From Oxalobacteraceae bacterium (GTDB lineage Bacteria > Pseudomonadota > Gammaproteobacteria > Burkholderiales > Burkholderiaceae_D), in assembly GCA_947446335.1 (NCBI GenBank), contig CANFGA010000273.1:1-5121 (forward strand): a DNA stretch of 5,121 nucleotides, in the 5' to 3' direction. Every line of letters begins with the position of its first letter. The first letter of the stretch is position 1. The notes below the pieces were generated by a model, which was given only the letters and a program-made list of their open reading frames with translations, did no database searches and was not told the origin of the DNA. The translations under genes were made by a program, and so were the position numbers. Below, piece after piece: positions 1 through 5,121 of the stretch.

Positions 1-1
1 C

Positions 2-2251
2 TTAAGCGTTGAGCGCAGCAGTGATGTGCTCCGGCCTGAACGGCACGTTACGCAAGCGCACCCCGATGGCGTCGAAGATGGCGCTGGCGATGGCCGACGG
101 CACCACGGAGCAAGCGGGCTCACCCGCGCCCCAGGCCGTTTTCTCGGGACGGTCGATCAAGACCACGTCGATCTGCGGCACTTCCGGAAAACGCAGAATC
201 GGATAACTGGCCCAATCCACGCTGGTAATGGCGGAACGGGTAAAGGTCACCTCTTCGTGCAAGGTGCGGCTGATGGTTTGCACTACCTGGCCTTCGATCT
301 GGTTGGTCACGCCATCGGGATTGATGACCAGGCCGCAGTCGTGGGCAACCGTAAATTTCATCACCCGCACCACGCCGCTCTTGCGGTTCACTTCGACATC
401 GGCGATGGCAGCCACATAGGTACGGTCGCCGTCGTAACGGACATAGGCAACGCCGCGCCCGGTGGCGATATCGCCGCTGCCGGTTTTTTTGCTGTGCGCT
501 ACCTTCGATTGCCAACCGGCTTTGGCCGCGACCGCATTCAAGACCGCGATGCCACGCTCGTCATCGAGATGCTGGATCCGCATCTGGACCGGATCGGTGC
601 CAGCCATGACGGCCAGTTCATCCATGAACGATTCGTTGGCGAAGGTGTTTTGCATCCGCCCCGGTCCGCGCAGCCAGGCCGGCCGAAAGAACGTCGTCGC
701 AGTCTTGTTGACGATGGCCTGGATGTTGGGCACCTTGTAGGGCGGCGGCGTGTTTTTTTCGACCGACCCCGGATTGCTGGGTTCATCGATCATCGCAGAG
801 GAATTGACCAGTTCGTTTGCCAGCAGCGGCACATCGGCATTGGGCTTGATGCGGTTCGGCTCCCAGGTTTCATGGCGCCAGGCAACGATGCGCCCGTTGG
901 CATCGACGGCGCCAGCGAGATCGTTGATGACAGGCGGCCCCTTGGGGTCCCAGCCGTGTTCATCGTGGCGCATCCACTGCACCCGTATCGGCTGGCCCAG
1001 CATCACGGCAATCAACGCCGCATCTGCGGTGGCATCTTCGTGGCCGTTGCGGCCGTAGCAACCGGCGCCTTCGACATAGATCAGCCGCACATCCGAGGTG
1101 CTCAGCTTCAGCATCGCGGCGACCTGGTCGCGCGTGAGGTGCGGCGCCTGGGTCGCCGACCACAACGTGAGCTTGCCTTGCTTGAAATCGGCGATCGAGC
1201 ACGATGGCCCGATCGAGCCGTGGGTCTGGGCTGGCCAGGTGTAATTCGAAGTGAGGGTCTTGGCGCCGGTGGCCATGGCGTCATCGAGATTGCCGCTATT
1301 GACCATCGTTACCCGGTCAGCTACTTTCAGGGTGCGCAGCGCCGCATAGATATCGGCCTGGGCTGGCAGACCGGCCCAGTCCGACCAAGTCACTTTCAAC
1401 GTGCGCGCAGCCTTGATCGCCGCCCATTCCGTTTTCGCTACCACCGCCAGGAAATTGCCCTTGCGCACGATCTCGACATCGTTGATGGCGCGAATCGAGC
1501 TGGCATCGACCGTCAGCAGCTTGGCGCCCAGCGCTGCAGGGCGGATCACGCGCGCATGCAGCATGCCGGGCACGCGCATGTCTTGCATGTAAGTGAATTC
1601 GCCGGTGACCTTGCCGGGGATATCCTCGCGCTGGACCGGCTTGCCGACCACGGTGTAATGCTTGAAGCTTTTCACGGCCACGCGCGCATCGAGCGCCAGG
1701 TTCAGGGTCTGGCCCTGCAACAGCGCAGCATAGGTCAGCGTTTTTGCCGGGTTGGCGGCAACCGATGCGACGCCGTTCTGGATCACGATGTCGGCTGGCT
1801 GCACGCCGAACCGGGTGGCGGCGAGCCCTTTCAATGCCTCGCGGGCGGTGGCGCCAGCCCGGCGCAGCGTCACGCCGGCGACCTGGATCGACAGCGAGCC
1901 GTAGGTGATGCCTTGATCGACCGTCAAGCTCGTGTCGCCCTGGACCATCTCGATGCGCTCGATCGGCAGTTCCATTTCCTCGGCCACGATCTGGGCCAGC
2001 GCCGTCATGTTGCCGGTGCCGAGATCGACCTTACCGGTGTAGACCGTGACGCTGCCGTCGGCCTGCACCGCGAGATAGGCATCGAGCGTTTTGGGATCGA
2101 GCGATTTGCCGGCCGGACCGGCGCCGGGGGCGGCGCTCTTGATCGCTGCCAGGGCGCTATCGGCCAGGCTGAAGCTCACCAGCAGTGCGGCTCCCGATTG
2201 CAGAAAACGGCGCCGCGAATGACGCCCGGTATCGATGAAGGGATTGCTCAT
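2..2251 (-). CDS. Tat-exported molybdopterin hydroxylase large subunit (IorB/NicB-like, xanthine dehydrogenase family)
   Basis: Predicted 749-residue catalytic subunit of a molybdenum hydroxylase, which oxidises an N-heterocycle or aldehyde with water as oxygen donor; the substrate is unknown. The N terminus has a textbook twin-arginine signal (SRRRFLQ, residues 12-18), a hydrophobic stretch, and a likely cleavage after ALA at 35, so it should act in the periplasm. In order: N-terminal cofactor domain (about 55-180), a/b hammerhead (about 214-290), and the molybdenum-binding regions with GAGCYGRNGHEDA (395-407), RGPGRMQN (528-535), NQIEG (650-654) and WGAGEP (707-712). E711 is the expected catalytic glutamate. 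The GCYG...EDA loop and the QTISRTLHEE segment resemble NicB-type nicotinate dehydrogenase subunits more than classic IorB; this is from memory of the families. No CxxCH motif occurs, so there is no fused cytochrome. Length is normal for IorB. The ATG at 2251 is chosen because it has a good ribosome site, gives the Tat signal at the N terminus, and overlaps the [2Fe-2S] gene stop as ATGA. An in-frame extension upstream to 2581 has no homology-like content. The gene is complete, ending with TAA at 2-4. Confidence 0.93.
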   Translation of the reverse strand: MSNPFIDTGRHSRRRFLQSGAALLVSFSLADSALAAIKSAAPGAGPAGKSLDPKTLDAYLAVQADGSVTVYTGKVDLGTGNMTALAQIVAEEMELPIERIEMVQGDTSLTVDQGITYGSLSIQVAGVTLRRAGATAREALKGLAATRFGVQPADIVIQNGVASVAANPAKTLTYAALLQGQTLNLALDARVAVKSFKHYTVVGKPVQREDIPGKVTGEFTYMQDMRVPGMLHARVIRPAALGAKLLTVDASSIRAINDVEIVRKGNFLAVVAKTEWAAIKAARTLKVTWSDWAGLPAQADIYAALRTLKVADRVTMVNSGNLDDAMATGAKTLTSNYTWPAQTHGSIGPSCSIADFKQGKLTLWSATQAPHLTRDQVAAMLKLSTSDVRLIYVEGAGCYGRNGHEDATADAALIAVMLGQPIRVQWMRHDEHGWDPKGPPVINDLAGAVDANGRIVAWRHETWEPNRIKPNADVPLLANELVNSSAMIDEPSNPGSVEKNTPPPYKVPNIQAIVNKTATTFFRPAWLRGPGRMQNTFANESFMDELAVMAGTDPVQMRIQHLDDERGIAVLNAVAAKAGWQSKVAHSKKTGSGDIATGRGVAYVRYDGDRTYVAAIADVEVNRKSGVVRVMKFTVAHDCGLVINPDGVTNQIEGQVVQTISRTLHEEVTFTRSAITSVDWASYPILRFPEVPQIDVVLIDRPEKTAWGAGEPACSVVPSAIASAIFDAIGVRLRNVPFRPEHITAALNA

Positions 2252-2721
2252 GCCATTTCCTTTGCAGCGCGTTGGATCGCCTTGATGATGCGGGTGTGGG
2301 TGCCGCAGCGGCACAAATTGTTGGCCAACGCATCCTTGATCTGCAATTCGGTCGGCGCCTTGTTCTTGTCGAGAAAAGCCTTCGCTTCCATGATCATCCC
2401 GTTCAGGCAGTAACCGCATTGCGCCGCCTGCTCGTCGATGAAGGCTTTTTGCAGCGGGTGGGGTTGTGCGCTGGAACCGAGTCCTTCGAGCGTGGTGATC
2501 TTGTGTCCGACGGCCGCCTTGGCAGGATAGACGCACGAGCGCACCGCTGCGCCATCGACGATGACGGTACAGGCACCGCATTGGCCCAGTCCGCAGCCGA
2601 AACGGGGGCCCTTGAATTCCAGGTTGTCGCGCAAAACGTAGAGCAACGGGGTATCCGCATCGATCTCGACGGTGTGGACGCGATCGTTCACGGTCAATGT
2701 CATTTTTGTCATTTCATGCAT
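2248..2721 (-). CDS. [2Fe-2S] small subunit of molybdenum hydroxylase (IorA/NicA/CoxS-like)
   Basis: A 157-residue electron-transfer subunit that would pass electrons from the molybdenum centre of the large subunit to an external acceptor. The N-terminal plant-ferredoxin-like domain (about 7-80) carries C43-x4-C48-x2-C51 and C63 for the first cluster. The C-terminal helical domain carries C102-x2-C105 and C137-x-C139 for the second cluster. All eight ligands of the family are present and the length is typical (150-170). It has no signal peptide, so it is presumably co-exported with the Tat-bearing partner, as known for related periplasmic enzymes. It overlaps the large subunit gene by four bases (ATGA), which implies translational coupling and equal production. 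The start is uncertain by a few codons: in-frame ATGs lie at 2721, 2712 and 2703. The 2721 start has almost no usable ribosome site, while a GAGA about nine bases before 2712 makes 2712 (MTKMTLTV) at least as likely. The outermost start is given here. Confidence 0.94.
   Translation of the reverse strand: MHEMTKMTLTVNDRVHTVEIDADTPLLYVLRDNLEFKGPRFGCGLGQCGACTVIVDGAAVRSCVYPAKAAVGHKITTLEGLGSSAQPHPLQKAFIDEQAAQCGYCLNGMIMEAKAFLDKNKAPTELQIKDALANNLCRCGTHTRIIKAIQRAAKEMA
2258..2263 (-). promoter_or_regulatory. Ribosome binding site of the large subunit gene
   Basis: On the minus strand AAAGGA lies six bases before the ATG at 2251, inside the last codons of the [2Fe-2S] subunit gene. It fixes the start of the large subunit at 2251 rather than at the longer in-frame extension to 2581, and it fits a coupled ATGA stop/start. 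Confidence 0.75.
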
Positions 2722-2827
2722 TCTCGGTAATAGGGGTTGTTGTTGATAAACGTTGTCGATCTCAGTTGCTGCCAGCCCAAAGCAGCATGGCTGTTTTTTG
2801 TTGCAGTCCCGGCGCTGCCGCGCATGT
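2722..2827. other. Intergenic gap between ChaN-like gene and hydroxylase operon
   Basis: This 106-base gap separates the end of the ChaN-like gene (TGA at 2828-2830) from the [2Fe-2S] subunit start. It is richer in A and T than its surroundings on the 2722-2760 side, which is where a promoter for the hydroxylase pair would be expected. I could not find a minus-strand pair of -35 and -10 boxes with good spacing. There is no minus-strand hairpin followed by a T run, so read-through from the ChaN-like gene is possible. A terminator-like structure of opposite polarity is listed separately. Confidence 0.5.
2773..2799 (+). terminator. Terminator-like hairpin pointing in the plus direction
   Basis: Read on the plus strand, CAGCC (2773-2777) pairs with GGCTG (2789-2793) around an 11-base loop and is followed directly by six T (2794-2799). 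A competing hairpin, TGCTGC (2767-2772) with GCAGCA (2782-2787), overlaps it. The form is that of a weak Rho-independent terminator, but no plus-strand gene ends here, and on the minus strand the T run is an A run on the wrong side. It could stop antisense transcription or simply be chance. The stem is only five base pairs. Confidence 0.25.
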
Positions 2828-3856
2828 TCAGCGCGCCGGTGCTGCGGGCATCACCAGCCCTTCACACGGATCGACCGCGCGCTGCATCGGCGCCGTCAAC
2901 ACCAGGTAATCATGCAGGCGGCCCAGCGCCGGCGCGTCGGGCAAGACAGTCTCGCCCTCTTCCATTTCCTGCAGGCCGATCGAGATGACGGTTTTTTCTG
3001 GCGCGCGCTTGGCCAGGTAGAGCGGCACCGCCAAGTCGCGCCGTGCATGTTCGCGCCCGAAGACGCCCAGCACGGGACCTCGCCCATTGCCGGGACCGCT
3101 GCTGGCAGCGAGCAGCCGGTCAGCCATCACCGCATCGCGGGCGCGCTGCGCCCGCGCTACTGCCGGCGCGGCCGACACTGGCAGCGCACCGCAATGTCCG
3201 GCCAGGATATTTTTTTCAAGCAGCGCTTGCTGCTGCAAAGTCCAGCCGGCCTCCAGGCCCAGGCGCTGCGCCTCGCCGACACCGAGGGCGGCAAAGCCGC
3301 TGCGCGACACCTGTTGCAATGCAGAACGCGGCAAATTGGCGGCGCTGATCGGCACCTTCGCTTGCAGCGCTGCCGCCACCAGCGGACGGTACAGATCCCA
3401 GTCCCAGCCGCTGCCCATGAGCTGGCCCGTCTGTTCAAGCGCCGTATTGGGCGCGCTGCGGGCCGCGTCGAGCAGCGGTTGCTGGTCCAGGTCGTACTGC
3501 TCCATGACGAGCGCGCGCAGCGGCGCGGCGGCGCCCGGCGCGGCGGCGCCCGGCGCGGCAGCGGCCGCCACGTCGGGTGCCACCAAGGCCGCAAACATCC
3601 ATTGTTCCAGCGCGTGGTGCTCGGGATGGTCGTGGGTCTCGCCCAGCAACACGATATCGGCGCCCCTGGCGCGCTGCGCCAGCGTTGCCGCATCGATGAA
3701 GCGGGCCGCAGCGACATCCCACACCCGGCCCGTGAAATGTGGCGCTGAAGTATCAGCGGCAGCGCTGCCGCACACGCACAGCGCTGCCAGCAGCAGCGCC
3801 AACATACGGCTTGCCCGGCGCAGCGGGCGGCGTTCGAAATGCATCAAGGGCTGCAC
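2828..3856 (-). CDS. ChaN-family exported protein, putative haem-binding
   Basis: A 342-residue protein of the ChaN / cofactor haem-binding family (Tiki-like fold). Campylobacter ChaN is a haem-binding surface lipoprotein tied to iron uptake; the role here is inferred. Family motifs in order are IVLLGETHDHPEHH (68-81), LVMEQYD (116-122), WDWDLYRPLV (151-160), GHCGALP (220-226), QRARDAVMA (237-245) and GREHARRDLAVP (267-278). The N terminus is basic, then hydrophobic (about 18-30), ending in SAAADTSA, so signal peptidase I cleavage near 34 is likely. Cysteines 27 and 29 are not in a good lipobox (AALC, LCVC), so a lipoprotein is doubtful. A PGAAA repeat interrupts the protein at about 98-111. 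The GTG start at 3856 lies six bases after the reductase stop with a weak GAG before it. An ATG at 3844 is an alternative with no visible ribosome site but gives the same signal peptide. Confidence 0.85.
   Translation of the reverse strand: MQPLMHFERRPLRRASRMLALLLAALCVCGSAAADTSAPHFTGRVWDVAAARFIDAATLAQRARGADIVLLGETHDHPEHHALEQWMFAALVAPDVAAAAAPGAAAPGAAAPLRALVMEQYDLDQQPLLDAARSAPNTALEQTGQLMGSGWDWDLYRPLVAAALQAKVPISAANLPRSALQQVSRSGFAALGVGEAQRLGLEAGWTLQQQALLEKNILAGHCGALPVSAAPAVARAQRARDAVMADRLLAASSGPGNGRGPVLGVFGREHARRDLAVPLYLAKRAPEKTVISIGLQEMEEGETVLPDAPALGRLHDYLVLTAPMQRAVDPCEGLVMPAAPAR
3521..3565. repeat. 15-base GC-rich tandem repeat within the ChaN-like gene
   Basis: The unit CGGCGCGGCGGCGCC occurs twice exactly (3521-3535 and 3536-3550) and a third time with two mismatches (3551-3565). 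It keeps the reading frame and encodes alanine-rich PGAAA-type units between the conserved GETHDHPEHH helix region and the LVMEQYD strand. As an in-frame repeat it probably forms a flexible surface loop, and copy number may vary between strains by replication slippage. Confidence 0.9.
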
Positions 3857-3862
3857 TGCGGC

Positions 3863-4843
3863 TCAGTTCGCCAGTGGCGCGCTGATTTGATCGATCCGGG
3901 CCATGAGCTCGGCAGTGAGCTTGGGCAGCACCGCAATGGCAGCCAGATTTTCTTTCAATTGAGACATCTTCGAGGCACCGGTGATGACCGTGCTCACGCG
4001 CGGGTTGCGCGATGCCCAGGCGATGGCCAACTGTCCCAGCGTGCAACCGAGTTCATTGGCGATGCCCTCGAGCTTGATGACTGCAGCATTTTTGGCGGCA
4101 TCGGTCAATTCGTCGGCCAGAAATTCCATCCCGGCCAAGGTGGCCCGGCTGTCGACCGGTACGCCGTTGCGGTATTTTCCAGTAAGCAAACCGCTGGCCA
4201 GCGGACTCCAGGTGGTCAAGCCCAGTCCCAGATCGTCGTACAGAGCGGCATATTCCTGCTCGACCCGGTTGCGGTGGAACAGGTTGTACTGAGGCTGCTC
4301 GACGATCGGCTTGTGCAGATTGCGTCGGTCGGCGATGTCCCAGGCGATGCGGATGTCGGCAGCCGACCATTCGCTGGTGCCCCAGTACAGCGCCTTGCCG
4401 CTGGTGATCATGTCATTCATGGCCCAGACCGTCTCTTCGATCGGCGTGTTCGGGTCGCTGCGGTGGCAATAGACCAGGTCGATGAAATCGAGCCCCATGC
4501 GCTGGAGCGAGCCGTCGATGGCCTGGCTCAGATACTTGCGGTTCAATGTGTCGCGCCGATTGATGGCCAGGCCTTCGCGGTCGATGCCCCAGAAAAATTT
4601 GGTCGAGACGATGTAATTGAGGCGCGGCCACTTCAGGGCCTTGAAGGCCTCGCCCATGACGGTTTCACTTTTTCCGCCGGCATATACTTCGGCATTATCG
4701 AAAAAATTGACCCCGGCATCCATCGCGGCGGCCAGCATCTCGCGCGCAGCGCCGGTATCGACCTGATTGTGATAAGTCACCCATGAGCCGAGCGAGAGTT
4801 GGCTAACTTGCAGACCGCTATGGCCCAGACGTCGATATTGCAT
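3863..4843 (-). CDS. Aldo/keto reductase, AKR6 / potassium channel beta-subunit type
   Basis: A 326-residue cytosolic NADPH-dependent oxidoreductase of the aldo/keto reductase superfamily, expected to reduce carbonyl substrates; its natural substrate is unknown. It is a full-length (alpha/beta)8 barrel. The catalytic tetrad is visible as D49 and Y54 (FFDNAEVY), K82 (STKFFWG) and H127 (YCHRSDPNTP). The opening YRRLGHSGLQVSQLSLGSW, the TWSPLASGLLTGKY segment (211-224) and the cofactor-binding end ITGAS...QLKENLAAI...LPKL (287-309) closely follow the Kv-beta-like AKR6 family; E. coli YghZ (AKR14) is a more distant relative. The ATG at 4843 is chosen because GAGGT lies seven bases before it and the protein begins as its family does. 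The longer in-frame start at 4942 would add 33 residues unlike the family. The gene ends six bases before the ChaN-like gene, which suggests one transcript. Confidence 0.93.
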   Translation of the reverse strand: MQYRRLGHSGLQVSQLSLGSWVTYHNQVDTGAAREMLAAAMDAGVNFFDNAEVYAGGKSETVMGEAFKALKWPRLNYIVSTKFFWGIDREGLAINRRDTLNRKYLSQAIDGSLQRMGLDFIDLVYCHRSDPNTPIEETVWAMNDMITSGKALYWGTSEWSAADIRIAWDIADRRNLHKPIVEQPQYNLFHRNRVEQEYAALYDDLGLGLTTWSPLASGLLTGKYRNGVPVDSRATLAGMEFLADELTDAAKNAAVIKLEGIANELGCTLGQLAIAWASRNPRVSTVITGASKMSQLKENLAAIAVLPKLTAELMARIDQISAPLAN

Positions 4844-4850
4844 GCGAATT

Positions 4851-4855
4851 ACCTC
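4851..4855 (-). promoter_or_regulatory. Ribosome binding site of the aldo/keto reductase
   Basis: On the minus strand GAGGT lies seven bases before the ATG at 4843. It decides this start over the in-frame ATG at 4942, whose extra 33 residues do not match the family N terminus. Confidence 0.75.
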
Positions 4856-4969
4856 GAGGATGATGATCGTCCCCAAGGCTAACAGAAGCGCCGCGATTTC
4901 ACCTGCACTGCTCGAACCGGACCCGAAGCGAGCAGCGGCCATGCACTATGCTGGCAAAATCCGCTACAC

Positions 4970-4992
4970 TGAGCCCGCACTGCGTGGGCTGA
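4970..4992. promoter_or_regulatory. Inverted repeat next to the putative plus-strand -10 box
   Basis: AGCCC (4972-4976) and GGGCT (4986-4990) are mirror images centred on 4981. Further pairing, G4977 with T4985 (wobble) and C4978 with G4984, gives a seven-pair stem with a five-base loop. It starts two bases after TACACT, so it would straddle the expected transcription start, a usual place for a repressor site. It could equally be chance in GC-rich DNA. Confidence 0.25.
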
Positions 4993-5070
4993 TCGCGGCA
5001 GCGCAGGTCGCCGCATCAGATCCGCGTCAAGACCGGCCCCGGCTGGCAAGCCACTCCTGTTTCCCGATGA

Positions 5071-5091
5071 TGGGGAATTCCCCCACTTTTT
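5071..5091 (+). terminator. Hairpin plus T run ahead of a possible plus-strand gene
   Basis: TGGGG (5071-5075) pairs with CCCCA (5081-5085) around a five-base loop, and five T follow one base later (5087-5091). Bases 5072-5083 are also a perfect 12-base palindrome (GGGGAATTCCCC). The form is a weak Rho-independent terminator or attenuator in the plus direction, ending about 10 bases before the possible ATG at 5102. The stem is short, so confidence is low. Confidence 0.3.
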
Positions 5092-5121
5092 GAAGCGCCA
5101 GATGTCCACCCCGTCCCCATC

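Larger units (their letters stand above)
4844..5121. other. Upstream region with no convincing gene; possible divergent promoter
   Basis: These 278 bases hold open frames on both strands (4842-5093 plus, 4879-5109 minus) whose translations show no recognisable domain or natural composition, so they are treated as non-coding. On the plus strand TACACT (4965-4970) is a passable -10 box, with TGCACT 17 bases earlier as a poor -35 box, and two dyads follow it. A possible plus-strand start, ATG at 5102 (MSTPSP and on), is preceded by a weak GAAG. Only 20 bases of it are in the window, too little to call a gene. The reductase promoter should also lie here, but no clear minus-strand boxes were seen. 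Confidence 0.45.

Noticed and set aside
26..2413. A 795-codon open frame on the plus strand, antisense to the large subunit gene
   Set aside because: Its translation is low-complexity, rich in H, R, G and D, and matches no domain. It is the usual long antisense shadow in GC-rich DNA, and the minus-strand frame carries clear family motifs.
2252..2581. N-terminal extension of the large subunit to 2581
   Set aside because: It overlaps the [2Fe-2S] subunit in another frame, has arginine-rich shadow composition, and would bury the Tat signal inside the protein.
2907..2909. Lipoprotein status and haem ligands for the ChaN-like protein
   Set aside because: Cysteines 27 and 29 do not sit in an acceptable lipobox, and the haem-ligating residues could not be assigned without an alignment, so neither was claimed.
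2753..3748. A 331-codon open frame on the plus strand opposite the ChaN-like gene
   Set aside because: Its composition is rich in R, Q and H with no recognisable motif, whereas the minus strand encodes a clear ChaN-family protein.
3839..4786. A 315-codon open frame on the plus strand opposite the aldo/keto reductase
   Set aside because: It is a shadow of the reductase gene, which has a complete catalytic tetrad on the minus strand.
4844..4942. N-terminal extension of the aldo/keto reductase to 4942, including a short hydrophobic stretch
   Set aside because: The family begins at YRRLG-type sequence right after the ATG at 4843, which has its own ribosome site; the hydrophobic stretch is probably a chance translation of upstream DNA.
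4879..5109. A 76-codon minus-strand open frame in the upstream region
   Set aside because: It has no recognisable domain, no clear ribosome site in view, and a composition not distinct from random GC-rich DNA.

Overview
The window looks like an ordinary chromosomal stretch from a GC-rich proteobacterium. Codon use and protein character suggest a betaproteobacterium, possibly an Oxalobacteraceae relative such as Massilia, Duganella or Janthinobacterium; this is inferred from general appearance only. All four supported genes lie on the minus strand and read right to left. They are all intact, and no RNA genes, mobile elements or CRISPR arrays were seen.

Layout in transcription order: (1) An aldo/keto reductase of the AKR6 type, resembling the beta subunit of voltage-gated potassium channels (4843 down to 3863). 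(2) Six bases later, an exported ChaN-type putative haem-binding protein (3856 down to 2828) carrying a small GC-rich tandem repeat. (3) After a 106-base gap, a small protein with two [2Fe-2S] clusters (2721 down to 2248). (4) Overlapping it by the four bases ATGA, a large Tat-exported molybdopterin hydroxylase subunit (2251 down to 2), which ends one base from the window edge. The right 278 bases (4844-5121) hold no convincing gene. They probably carry the start region of the reductase and perhaps a divergent promoter for a plus-strand gene beginning at or beyond the right edge.

Genes 3 and 4 form a two-subunit molybdenum hydroxylase of the isoquinoline 1-oxidoreductase / nicotinate dehydrogenase (IorAB/NicAB-like) class. 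The folded complex is probably carried to the periplasm by the Tat signal of the large subunit. The large subunit has no c-type haem domain, so the electron acceptor must be encoded elsewhere, possibly just left of the window. Genes 1 and 2 are tightly spaced and probably co-transcribed. No terminator is evident between gene 2 and gene 3, so all four could share a transcript. No common pathway can be read from the sequence. I found no strong evidence for a wholly new system. The most notable points are the divergent cofactor-loop motifs of the large subunit, its missing electron acceptor, the repeat in the ChaN protein, and the unusual gene neighbourhood.
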